Shown here: positions 1-7,411 of the stretch, piece after piece
Layout: each line of letters starts with the position of its first letter
Position numbering within the stretch: the first letter of the stretch is position 1
Source: JAZQHR01 sp045540695
GTDB taxonomy: Bacteria > Bacillota > Clostridia > UMGS1810
Assembly: GCA_045540695.1 (NCBI GenBank)
Contig: JAZQHR010000136.1
Span: forward strand, 1-15,653
Direction: 5' to 3'
Length of the DNA stretch: 15,653 nucleotides
Program-made: the position numbers and the translations under genes
The notes under the pieces: generated by a model
Seen by the model: only the letters and a program-made list of their open reading frames with translations
Databases searched by the model: none
What the model was told of the DNA's origin: nothing

Positions 1-123
1 TAAACCATTATTAAATATTTCTTCTAATATTTTAGGTTCATTTTCTGGTAAATTTCCTCTCATTGGAAATTCTGTCTTTGGCAAATTAAGTGTTGCTCCA
101 TAATCCTTCTTTTCTTCGCACAT
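1..123 (-). CDS. ileS: Isoleucyl-tRNA synthetase, N-terminal 41 codons (runs off the window)
   Basis: This is the beginning of a minus-strand gene whose remainder lies beyond position 1. It starts at ATG (121-123) behind a GGGAGG ribosome binding site near 131-136. The translation contains the motif LPKTEFPMRGNLPENEP (residues 14-30), which matches the conserved N-terminal signature of bacterial isoleucyl-tRNA synthetases (typically KTEFPMRGNLP). The enzyme charges tRNA-Ile with isoleucine in the cytoplasm. The upstream leader is a T-box whose predicted specifier triplet is AUC (Ile), which independently supports the identity. The HIGH and KMSKS motifs are not in the window. Confidence is good despite the short fragment because the two lines of evidence agree. 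Confidence 0.88.
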   Translation of the reverse strand, partial: MCEEKKDYGATLNLPKTEFPMRGNLPENEPKILEEIFNNGL

Positions 124-171
124 ATTTTTTCCTCCCTTTTATTTAGATAATACCAGGAATATTTACATAAA

Positions 172-198
172 CAAAAAACTCGCCCTATATAAGGACGA
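172..198 (-). terminator. T-box-controlled intrinsic terminator of ileS leader
   Basis: On the minus strand UCGUCC (193-198) pairs with GGGCGA (180-185) around a UUAUAUA loop and is followed by a run of U residues (173-178). It is the terminator half of the T-box switch. Confidence 0.88.
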
Positions 199-398
199 CA
201 ATAGTTTCGTGGTACCACCTTAATTTATATATTAAAATTAATATACATCTTAAATATCTTTAACGCAGATTTACGACTTATTTTACTTTTGGTTCAAATA
301 AGCAACTAATAAAGTGATAATAAGTAAAATTTCTTCCTACTAGAATTACACCAACCTCTAGCTCTCTTTAGGGAAATTAGACTTACCGTGTCTTTATT
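172..398 (-). promoter_or_regulatory. T-box riboswitch leader of ileS, Ile (AUC) specifier
   Basis: Reading the minus strand, the Stem I base helix AAUAAAG (392-398) pairs with CUUUAUU (308-314). A second helix, GUAAGU with ACUUAU (320-325), leaves a bulge carrying AUC (316-318) followed by A, which is the expected specifier position and encodes isoleucine. AGAGAG and GGUUGGUG segments fit the Stem I conserved elements. The T-box sequence AAGGTGGTACCACG (208-222) lies just ahead of an intrinsic terminator, and its AAGG can instead pair with CCUU of the terminator stem to form the antiterminator. Uncharged tRNA-Ile is expected to stabilise readthrough into ileS. Confidence 0.93.
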
Positions 399-418
399 TT
401 TGTTTTTAATATGTAAAT

Positions 419-447
419 ATATTATCATGTTTTTGCTTTATTTGCAA
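419..447 (-). promoter_or_regulatory. Probable sigma-A promoter of ileS T-box transcript
   Basis: Minus-strand -35 TTGCAA (442-447) and -10 TAATAT (419-424) are separated by 17 bases. Transcription would start near 412, just ahead of Stem I. It sits immediately after the clpX terminator, so ileS is an independent transcription unit. Confidence 0.65.
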
Positions 448-456
448 TACCTCGAA

Positions 457-485
457 GAAAAAATGTTAGGTTTCCCTAACATTTT
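457..485 (-). terminator. Intrinsic terminator of the tig-clpP-clpX unit
   Basis: A 10-bp stem (AAATGTTAGG with CCTAACATTT) closes a four-base GAAA loop and is followed on the minus strand by a run of T (457-463, interrupted by one C at the end). It begins three bases after the clpX stop codon. Confidence 0.88.
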
Positions 486-487
486 GT

Positions 488-1804
488 TTATGCTGTTTCT
501 TTATTATTATCTGTTATAACTTTTTTCTTTTTTACAGTAGGTTTATTTTCTTGTTTTAATTCATTTATTATAAGTTTTGGTGCGGCTCCATTTTCTACTG
601 TATCTTTTGTTATAATACATTTTTGAATATTAGGATTTGATGGTATATCAAACATAATATCTCTCATTATATCTTCGATAATTGATCTTAAACCTCTTGC
701 ACCTGTATTTCTTTGAATAGCTTTATCAACTATTACATCTAATGCTTCTTTTTCAAATTCAAGTTCAACATTATCATAACTTACTAATTTTTTGTATTGT
801 TTTACTAAAGCATTTTTAGGCTCTGTTATTATTCTGATTAATGTTTCTCTGTCTAATTCTTTTAATGTTGTTATAATTGGAAGTCTTCCAACAAATTCTG
901 GAATTAAGCCGAATTTTAATAAGTCTTGTGGTAAAATTTGTTCATAAATTTTATATTTATCTATTTCTTTTTTACTTTCTATATTTGCTCCAAAACCAAT
1001 TGATTTTTTCCCAACCCTATCTTTAATAATTTTGTCTAAACCTTCAAAAGCTCCTCCACAGATAAATAATATATTTTCTGTATTGATTTGTAAGAAATCT
1101 TGATGTGGATGTTTTCTTCCACCTTGTGGTGGAACTGATGCTGTTGTTCCTTCTATTATTTTTAGTAACGCTTGTTGAACACCTTCACCACTTACATCTC
1201 TTGTTATAGATGGATTTTCAGATTTTCTTGTAATTTTATCTATTTCATCTATATATATAATTCCTTTTTCAGCTAAAGCTATATCATAATCAGCTGCTTG
1301 AATAAGTTTTAATAAAATATTTTCAACATCTTCTCCAACATAACCTGCTTCTGTTAAAGTTGTTGCATCTGCTATTGCAAATGGAACTTTTAATATCTTA
1401 GCAAGAGTTTGAGCAAGAAGCGTTTTTCCAGATCCTGTTGGACCTAATAGAAGCACATTACTTTTTTGTATTTCTACATCATTATTTTCTTCTTCGTTAT
1501 TAATTCTTTTATAATGATTATATACTGCAACTGCTAGAGTTTTTTTAGCATTTTCTTGGCCTATAACGTATTTATCTAATATATCTTTTATTTCTTTTGG
1601 ACTTAACAATTTTTCTTGTTCGTCTATTGTATACCCAAATTCATCTTCAACATATGATTCATTTTCTATTATATTTTTACAAACGCTAACACATTCATCA
1701 CATATATATACGCCTGGGCCTGCAACTATTCTATTAACTGCTTCTTGAGATTTACCACAAAACGAACATCTTACATTTTGCGGAGTATCTTTCTTCTTTG
1801 ACAT
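488..1804 (-). CDS. clpX: ClpX, ATP-dependent unfoldase subunit of ClpXP protease
   Basis: ClpX is the AAA+ hexamer that recognises, unfolds and feeds proteins into ClpP in the cytoplasm. The 438-residue product shows an N-terminal zinc-binding domain with Cys13, Cys16, Cys35 and Cys38; Walker A GPTGSGKT (121-128); pore loop GYVG (154-157); Walker B with Asp186-Glu187; RKH loop (230-232); the IGF ClpP-docking loop (269-271); and sensor II GAR (368-370). It is slightly longer than the roughly 420-residue norm, with a lysine-rich C-terminal tail (421-438). The start ATG is preceded by GAGGAG. It lies 130 bases after clpP on the same strand with a long palindrome between. Every glutamine codon (18 of 18) is CAA. 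Confidence 0.98.
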   Translation of the reverse strand: MSKKKDTPQNVRCSFCGKSQEAVNRIVAGPGVYICDECVSVCKNIIENESYVEDEFGYTIDEQEKLLSPKEIKDILDKYVIGQENAKKTLAVAVYNHYKRINNEEENNDVEIQKSNVLLLGPTGSGKTLLAQTLAKILKVPFAIADATTLTEAGYVGEDVENILLKLIQAADYDIALAEKGIIYIDEIDKITRKSENPSITRDVSGEGVQQALLKIIEGTTASVPPQGGRKHPHQDFLQINTENILFICGGAFEGLDKIIKDRVGKKSIGFGANIESKKEIDKYKIYEQILPQDLLKFGLIPEFVGRLPIITTLKELDRETLIRIITEPKNALVKQYKKLVSYDNVELEFEKEALDVIVDKAIQRNTGARGLRSIIEDIMRDIMFDIPSNPNIQKCIITKDTVENGAAPKLIINELKQENKPTVKKKKVITDNNKETA

Positions 1805-1845
1805 ATTTATTTCTCCTCTTTATTCTTTATTTTTTATCATTTGCT

Positions 1846-1940
1846 ATTTAAAATGACCTTCTCGGGACGGTCCTAAAAACGTTCATACAAGATGACCGTT
1901 TTATAGGGCCGGCGTCCCTGACAAAGGTCATTTTTTAAAT
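1846..1940. repeat. Long imperfect palindrome between clpP and clpX
   Basis: The outer arms ATTTAAAATGACCTT (1846-1860) and AAAGGTCATTTTTTAAAT (1923-1940) are inverted copies with a two-base length difference. Inside them GGGAC pairs with GTCCC, and GGTCCTAAAAACG is nearly complementary to CGTTTTATAGGGCC, leaving an apical loop of about 16 bases. The clpP stop codon (1935-1937) lies inside one arm. It could be a small non-autonomous repeat of MITE or REP type or a structured RNA in the operon transcript. It lacks a clean minus-strand T-run, so a simple terminator is less likely. The family is not identified. Confidence 0.75.
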
Positions 1941-2537
1941 TCTTTTATCCATAATACCATCTATTAAACCATATTTTAAAGCTTCTTCTGCTGTCATATA
2001 GTTATCTCTTTCTGTATCTTTTTCTATAGTAGCTAAATCTTGACCTGTTCTTTCACTTAAGATTTTGTTTAGCTTATCTCTAGTTTTTACCATATGGTCT
2101 GCATGTATCTTTATTTCAGTTGTTTGACCAGAAAGTCCACCACCTGCTATTAATGGTTGGTGAATTAATATTTCAGCATTTGGTGTAGCATATCTTTTAC
2201 CTTTTGTTCCTGAAGCTAAAAGAACCGCTCCCATACTAGCTGCTAATCCAACACATATTGTAGATACAGGACATTTAATATAGTTTATAGTATCAACTAT
2301 TGCCATACCATCTGTAATTGACCCACCTGGGCTATTGATATATAGATGGATTTCTCTATCTGGATCTTCTGATTCTAAGAATAGTAATTGTGCAACTACT
2401 AAACTTGCAGAAGTAGGATTAACATCTTCTGCTAAAAATATTATTCTATCTTTCAATAATCTAGAAAATATATCGTAAGATCTTTCACCTTTACTTGTTT
2501 GTTCGATTACATAAGGAACTAAACTGTTCTCAATCAT
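1935..2537 (-). CDS. clpP: ClpP, ATP-dependent Clp protease proteolytic subunit
   Basis: ClpP is the serine peptidase that forms the tetradecameric chamber degrading substrates delivered by ClpX and other Clp ATPases. The 200-residue length is normal. The catalytic triad is visible as Ser101 in GLAASMGAV, His126 in ILIHQP and Asp178 in DTERDNYM; the region around YINSPGGSITDGMAI (66-80) is the conserved oxyanion and handle area. The start ATG is preceded by AAGGAGAG. It sits between tig and clpX, the usual Firmicutes order, with long palindromes on both sides. All five glutamines use CAA, as in clpX. The stop codon overlaps the arm of the downstream palindrome. Confidence 0.98.
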   Translation of the reverse strand: MIENSLVPYVIEQTSKGERSYDIFSRLLKDRIIFLAEDVNPTSASLVVAQLLFLESEDPDREIHLYINSPGGSITDGMAIVDTINYIKCPVSTICVGLAASMGAVLLASGTKGKRYATPNAEILIHQPLIAGGGLSGQTTEIKIHADHMVKTRDKLNKILSERTGQDLATIEKDTERDNYMTAEEALKYGLIDGIMDKRI

Positions 2538-2580
2538 TTACTTCTCTCCTTTTTTATTCTTAAATAATTGTGATTATCAT

Positions 2581-2758
2581 TTAAAACAAATCAAAAACGA
2601 GTATTGCTAGGCAAAATTTTGTTGTAAACCGGAGGCGTACTGGTGTACGTTGATGCATGAAACTGTTAAAGCTTCGTTTGTTACAGTTTCAGTATGCACA
2701 GCTGGATTAACAATCAAAATTTTAACAACGCAAGACGAAGTTTTTCATTTGTTTTTTA
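2581..2758. repeat. Multi-branched 178-bp palindromic element between tig and clpP
   Basis: The terminal arms are AAAACAAAT plus AAAAAC (2583-2598) against GTTTTT plus ATTTGTTTT (2740-2755). A second paired block is AAAATTTTGTTGT plus AAACC (2613-2630) against the inverted copy at 2704-2723. Two hairpins sit inside: CGTAC-TGGT-GTACG (2636-2649) and GAAACTGT (2659-2666) with ACAGTTTC (2683-2690). No open reading frame with coding character is present. The tig stop codon (2756-2758) adjoins the right arm. The shape suits a non-autonomous palindromic repeat or a structured RNA element in the operon mRNA. The repeat family is not identified. Confidence 0.75.
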
Positions 2759-4039
2759 TTTAATTTTTGCGTTATCTAATAAGAACTTAATAACTGCTTC
2801 ATTTTTTATAGAATCTTTAATATATGTTATAAATTGTTCATTTTCTTTTAATTCTTCTGCTTTTTTTCCATACATAACAGCCATTTCTTCTACTTTTTTG
2901 TTAACTTCTTCTTCAGATGCTTCTAAATTTTCTGCTTTAACTATAGCTTCTAAAGTTAATCTTGTTTTTACAGATATTTTTGCATTTTCTTCATGTTCTT
3001 TTCTGAAATCTTCCATTGATTTTCCTATCATTTGTAAGTATTGTTCTAATCTAACTCCTTGATAAGATAATCTTGCTTCCATATCTTTTACCATGTTGTC
3101 TATTTCTGTTTCTACCATTCCTGATGGAATTTCAACTTCTACAGTTTCAACAGCTGCTTTTACAACTTCATCTTCCATTTCGTGTTCTGCTCTATGTTTA
3201 TTTTCATGTTCTAATTTTTCTTTGATACTTGCTTTTAATTCATCTAAAGTATCGAATTCACTAGTGTCTTTTGCAAAATCATCATTTAATTCTGGAAGCT
3301 CTTTTTCTTTGATTTCTTTAACTGTTACTTTAAATAGGGCAGGTTTGCCTTTTAATTCTTCAGCGTGGTATTCTTCAGGAAAAGTAACGTTTACTTCTAC
3401 TTCCTTGCCAATTTCAGCACCGATTAGCTGTTCTTCAAAACCAGGAATGAATGCACCACTACCAATTTCAAGCGGATAATCAGTTCCTTTACCACCTTCG
3501 AAAGCAACACCGTCAGTGAAACCTTCAAAGTCAATAGTAGTCATATCGCCTTCTTTAACTGCTCTGTCTTCAACAGTTATAATTCTGGCATTCTGCTCTC
3601 TTACTCTGTTGATTTCAGCATCTACATCTTCTTCAGTAGCTTTGTATCTGATCTTTTTGCCTGTTATTTCAGTGTATTTACCTAGAGTAACTTCAGGCTT
3701 TACAGTTACTGTAGCAGTGATAACAAGATCTTTGCCTTCACCGATTTCTTCTACGTCTATTGCAGGCTGGTCAACAGGAGATATACCTGTTTCCTTAACA
3801 GCAGCTTCGTATGCATCAGGGCAAACAAAATTGATTGCATCTTCGTAGAAAACAGCTTCGCCATAATATTTTTCAATCATCTTTCTAGGCACTTTACCTT
3901 TTCTAAATCCAGGAATAGCAATGTGCTTAGCGTTTTTCTGATATGCTTTCTGCATACCTTCTTCGAAAGTTTTGCTGTCAATTTTAATTGTTAATTTAAC
4001 AACATTTTTTTCGATTTGTTCGTTTTTTACTATTTTCAT
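2756..4039 (-). CDS. tig: Trigger factor, ribosome-associated chaperone (compositional mosaic)
   Basis: Trigger factor binds the ribosome exit tunnel and shelters nascent chains. The 427-residue product has the ribosome-docking signature GFRKGKVP (44-51), an FKBP-type prolyl isomerase domain at about 160-245, and the conserved ELPELNDDFAKD (247-258) leading into the helical C-terminal chaperone arms. The start ATG follows an AGGGGG site. Codon usage changes abruptly near residue 248 (about position 3296). Before it, Leu is mostly CTN, Gln is 5 of 6 CAG, and Pro is 9 of 10 CCT. After it, all 13 Leu are TTA, all 4 Gln are CAA, and both Pro are CCA. The reading frame is intact across the switch, and the protein looks complete. 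Recombination or an assembly join could explain it. Confidence 0.97.
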   Translation of the reverse strand: MKIVKNEQIEKNVVKLTIKIDSKTFEEGMQKAYQKNAKHIAIPGFRKGKVPRKMIEKYYGEAVFYEDAINFVCPDAYEAAVKETGISPVDQPAIDVEEIGEGKDLVITATVTVKPEVTLGKYTEITGKKIRYKATEEDVDAEINRVREQNARIITVEDRAVKEGDMTTIDFEGFTDGVAFEGGKGTDYPLEIGSGAFIPGFEEQLIGAEIGKEVEVNVTFPEEYHAEELKGKPALFKVTVKEIKEKELPELNDDFAKDTSEFDTLDELKASIKEKLEHENKHRAEHEMEDEVVKAAVETVEVEIPSGMVETEIDNMVKDMEARLSYQGVRLEQYLQMIGKSMEDFRKEHEENAKISVKTRLTLEAIVKAENLEASEEEVNKKVEEMAVMYGKKAEELKENEQFITYIKDSIKNEAVIKFLLDNAKIK

Positions 4040-4088
4040 TTGTAGGTCCCCCTATAAAAATATTATTTTAAAATACTATCAGCATAAT

Positions 4089-4117
4089 ATTATATCAAAC
4101 TTTTGAAAATATTGCTA
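4089..4117 (-). promoter_or_regulatory. Probable promoter of tig
   Basis: A perfect minus-strand TATAAT (4089-4094) lies about 50 bases upstream of the tig start. The hexamer 17 bases before it is TAGCAA (4112-4117), a weak -35. The surrounding 148-base gap to the phosphoesterase gene is otherwise very AT-rich with no convincing terminator. Confidence 0.55.
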
Positions 4118-4187
4118 CTGTTTTTTGAAAAAATATGAAAAATTTATAAAAAAGTCACGTTTTTATATCGTTTTTTTGATATTTACC

Positions 4188-4898
4188 CTAAAATTCCAGC
4201 TTATATGGGGTGAATTCCAAGAAATCTGCCGATACAAGTTTGAAATATACATCATCCACTTTACCTTCAAATGCATATCTTAACGCACTTGAATGAAGGT
4301 GCCCGTATAAGCAAATATCAACATTATACTTTCTAAATAATGACATATATTCTTCGTTTACAGTATGATCTTTAGTTATTGGCGGATAGTGTAAAACCGC
4401 AACAATTTTCTTAGGATTGTGCTCAACGCATGATTGCAAGGATAATTCAAGTCTGTTAAGCTCACGACTGTATATTTTTTGATTTTCCTCGTTGAAATTA
4501 CCATAGCTTGCATCTGGCCATCCGCGTGTGGCACAAATAGCTATATCATCGTGTATATATGAGTTGTTATTTAAAAATGTGATTGTGTTAAACTGATTCA
4601 TGCTAATGTATTTGTTAAGCTTTGTAATGCTTTCCCACCAATAGTCGTGATTACCTTTAGAGATGATTTTTTTGCCTTTTAATTCATTTATAAAATTGAA
4701 GTCATCATAGCACTCATCTAAGTACATTGCCCATGACACATCACCGCCAATGATTACAATATCATCATCTGTAACAGTTTCGTTCCAGTTGTGTTTTATT
4801 TTATCCATATAATTTACCCATGAATTGCCATAAATGTCCATAGGCTTATCTTTTATACTAAGTGAAAGATGTAAGTCTGACATAGCGTATATTGCCAT
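4188..4898 (-). CDS. Calcineurin-like metallophosphoesterase
   Basis: This 236-residue cytoplasmic protein has the full metal-binding set of the calcineurin-like phosphoesterase superfamily: Asp8-x-His10 (SDLHLS), Asp53 in GGDVSW, Asn83-His84-Asp85 in GNHDYWW, His170 in LHYPP, and His200-x-His202 in YGHLHS. It therefore probably hydrolyses a phosphomono- or phosphodiester with a dinuclear metal centre, but the substrate cannot be read from the sequence. No signal peptide or membrane segment is visible. The start ATG follows AGAGGTGAT. It has its own strong promoter and is divergent from comEC. The tig promoter lies just after its stop, with no clear terminator between, so some readthrough into tig is possible. 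Confidence 0.93.
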   Translation of the reverse strand: MAIYAMSDLHLSLSIKDKPMDIYGNSWVNYMDKIKHNWNETVTDDDIVIIGGDVSWAMYLDECYDDFNFINELKGKKIISKGNHDYWWESITKLNKYISMNQFNTITFLNNNSYIHDDIAICATRGWPDASYGNFNEENQKIYSRELNRLELSLQSCVEHNPKKIVAVLHYPPITKDHTVNEEYMSLFRKYNVDICLYGHLHSSALRYAFEGKVDDVYFKLVSADFLEFTPYKLEF

Positions 4899-4930
4899 TT
4901 TATCACCTCTTTTATATTACTGCACTAAGC

Positions 4931-4959
4931 ATTATACTATATAAATTAAATAAAGTCAA
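4931..4959 (-). promoter_or_regulatory. Sigma-A promoter of the phosphoesterase gene
   Basis: Minus-strand -35 TTGACT (4954-4959) and -10 TATAAT (4931-4936) have 17-base spacing, about 33 bases before the start codon. This is a near-consensus promoter. Confidence 0.85.
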
Positions 4960-4966
4960 AACAAGG

Positions 4967-4996
4967 TTGATAAGTTGTAATAAAATAGTGTATAAT
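4967..4996 (+). promoter_or_regulatory. Sigma-A promoter of comEC-holA
   Basis: -35 TTGATA (4967-4972) and -10 TATAAT (4991-4996) have 18-base spacing. It is back-to-back with the phosphoesterase promoter, the two -35 boxes being separated by seven bases. Confidence 0.8.
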
Positions 4997-5026
4997 GTCA
5001 AAAAAGGATTTTTTAGGTGATTTATT

Positions 5027-7411
5027 TTGTTTAAGTACATTTTAGCTTTTATATCATCATATTTGTTTGGTATATATCTAAATGAATTTATAGATGCTTC
5101 TATAATGTGGTTTGTAATGGGTACGCTTGTTTTAGCAGCAGTTATAAATATGTTTGTATCTAAAAAAATATTTAGTGTGCTTTCGTTTATGATGATATTT
5201 GTAGTAATAGGTTGTGTCAGCTTTTATCACGAAAGTACTTTAGAGTACACAGATTTAAATAAATATACTTATGAATATGCAAATTTTACGGTTAGAGTTG
5301 TTGAGCCGGCAGTCTATCATCAGGATAAGGACAGAAGTGAATTTGTTTGTAAAATAATTGACGCAGGAACAAAAAATAACAAGACTACTATAAATTCTGA
5401 TGAAAAATGTCAGGTTTTCGTGGACGGAAAAATAGAGTGTGAATATAATGATTTAATAGAGATAACTTACGCTTATATTGAAAGTCCATCCGAAAATGAA
5501 AATGTTGGCGATTTCAACTATGCAAGGTATCTAAAGGGTAAAGGTATAACAGCGGTTATTCAAACTGAAGATTATAATGTATTTAATGTTGGAAAATATA
5601 GCGACAGCAATATATTATATTCTAAAATTCAGCAGCTTAAATCATGGATCGTTATTACAATTGATAAATATATACCACTTAAAGAGGGTAGTGTTATTAA
5701 AGCTATTCTTGCGGGTGACAAAAGGTATATGGATGCAGTCATTAAAGATTCTTTCAGGGTAACCGGAATATCTCACATAGTATCAGTATCAGGATTACAT
5801 CTTTCAATTTTATCGAATTTTATTGGTGCACTTTTATATTTTTGCTTTGTGAAAAATTGGCGAATAAGAAACATTATTCTTATAATTACTACATTTTTAT
5901 TAATGCTTTTAATGGGATTTTCTCCGTCAGTTATTCGATCAGGGACCATGCTTATTATCGCAAATCTTGCTGCGTTCGCCAACCGAGAAAGTGATTCACT
6001 AAATTCCATGTGTCTTGCAGCATTTATAATATTTTTTATAAACCCAGTTTCCGCTTATGATCTTGGATTTTTATTGTCATTTGCATCGACTTTAGGAATT
6101 GTATTATTTTATCCATTTTTCAGGGATAAATTTAATCTGAATAGAAAAGGAATTATCAGAACAATAGTCGCAACAGTGTTTACCACAATATGTTCTCAGG
6201 CAGTCGCGCTTCCTATATCAGTGTATTACACCAATACCATGTCAACATTATTTATTATTACAAATCTAATTGCTGTTCCTCTTATGCCGATACTGCTATT
6301 CTTTGGTTTGATATTTTTACTTGAAGCGTCAATAGGAGTGCTTGTCAGACCATATTTTGCGGGTTTGATATTTTTAATAGCTTATGTTATAATAAATATA
6401 ATGAAATGGATATCTAACCTTGAATATTCATATATTCTTTTGAGCGGAAAAGTTTTTGTTAAAATATATATTATTACAGCTATTGCTGTTTTATTTGTTA
6501 GATATGTGGCGAATTTTAAGGAGAGAAGTATGAAAAAGAAGCTGGTATCGTCTATAATAGTACTAATTGTCGCGATAGTTTCTGCTATCAGTACATATAC
6601 ACCATCACTTCCGGGTGATGCAAGGGTTACATTTATCAATGTAGGGCAGGGGGACTGTTCTCTTATTCAAACGTCGGATAATACGTCAATAATGATAGAT
6701 GGCGGTGGAATGAACGTAGAGGATTACAGTGTTGGTGACGAGGTTGTTATTCCATACCTTGTTTCCAATAATGTAAAGAAAATTGATTATGCTATAATTT
6801 CACACTATCACGATGACCACGCTGAAGGTATAATTACACTAATGGAAAACTATAACGTCGATAGACTTGTTGTACCTGATGTAATAGTAGAGGATAATTA
6901 TTTAAAAGATAAAGCGTATAAATTAGCTAAAAGAAAAAACATTGAAATTATTGAGGTTTCCGATGGTGACGTACTTGAAATAGATAATGTTATATTGAAT
7001 ATATTATCCCCGACAAAAGGCTTTGATGGTGATCTTAACAACACTTCTATAATTATTAAAGCACAGTGTGCGGGTGCATCATTTATGTTTACCGGGGATG
7101 CTGAAAAGTCAGCAGAAAAAAGACTTTTGGACAGGAATATAAAATGCGATGTGCTAAAAGTCGGTCACCATGGATCTACAACATCGAGCACTGATGAATT
7201 TGTAAAAAGAGTAAGTCCAAAATATGCAGTAATAAGCGTAGGTGAAGATAATACTTATGGTCATCCGGCTGGCAAAACTATTTATACTCTTCTTAAATAT
7301 GACGTTGAGTATATGAGAACCGATCTTAATGGTACAATAGTTTTTGATTTGAATAAGGATGGTATAAAAGAGATTAAAACACTAAAAGGTGATATTTATG
7401 GAGAAACTTAA
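5027..7411 (+). CDS. comEC: ComEC/Rec2 family DNA internalisation channel
   Basis: ComEC carries transforming single-stranded DNA across the membrane. The 794-residue product has N-terminal membrane segments (about 1-65), a soluble OB-like part (about 80-190), the Competence membrane domain with the hallmark SVSGLHLS (253-260) and several helices to about 495, another membrane segment (508-525), and a C-terminal metallo-beta-lactamase domain (531-794). That domain keeps NVGQGDC (538-544), HYHDDHAEG (593-601), TGD (689-691), HHGS (714-717) and YGHP (744-747), so the nuclease-like site appears intact. The start is TTG, chosen because AGGTGAT lies five bases upstream and no ATG fits. The 3' end overlaps holA by 14 bases. 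Competence itself cannot be inferred without the other com genes. Confidence 0.95.
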   Translation: MFKYILAFISSYLFGIYLNEFIDASIMWFVMGTLVLAAVINMFVSKKIFSVLSFMMIFVVIGCVSFYHESTLEYTDLNKYTYEYANFTVRVVEPAVYHQDKDRSEFVCKIIDAGTKNNKTTINSDEKCQVFVDGKIECEYNDLIEITYAYIESPSENENVGDFNYARYLKGKGITAVIQTEDYNVFNVGKYSDSNILYSKIQQLKSWIVITIDKYIPLKEGSVIKAILAGDKRYMDAVIKDSFRVTGISHIVSVSGLHLSILSNFIGALLYFCFVKNWRIRNIILIITTFLLMLLMGFSPSVIRSGTMLIIANLAAFANRESDSLNSMCLAAFIIFFINPVSAYDLGFLLSFASTLGIVLFYPFFRDKFNLNRKGIIRTIVATVFTTICSQAVALPISVYYTNTMSTLFIITNLIAVPLMPILLFFGLIFLLEASIGVLVRPYFAGLIFLIAYVIINIMKWISNLEYSYILLSGKVFVKIYIITAIAVLFVRYVANFKERSMKKKLVSSIIVLIVAIVSAISTYTPSLPGDARVTFINVGQGDCSLIQTSDNTSIMIDGGGMNVEDYSVGDEVVIPYLVSNNVKKIDYAIISHYHDDHAEGIITLMENYNVDRLVVPDVIVEDNYLKDKAYKLAKRKNIEIIEVSDGDVLEIDNVILNILSPTKGFDGDLNNTSIIIKAQCAGASFMFTGDAEKSAEKRLLDRNIKCDVLKVGHHGSTTSSTDEFVKRVSPKYAVISVGEDNTYGHPAGKTIYTLLKYDVEYMRTDLNGTIVFDLNKDGIKEIKTLKGDIYGET

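Noticed and set aside
1846..1940. Plain intrinsic terminator after clpP
   Set aside because: On the minus strand the hairpin ends in only four T followed by AAAT, the arms are long and nested, and clpX follows without an evident new promoter; a repeat or structured RNA fits better.
2694..3848. Plus-strand open frames of 110-128 codons opposite tig
   Set aside because: They are antisense shadows of tig, serine- and phenylalanine-rich as expected from reverse reading of Glu/Lys-rich codons, with no ribosome binding sites or recognisable domains.
7389..7397. GTG start for holA
   Set aside because: The GTG is part of the AGGTGA ribosome binding site serving ATG 7398.
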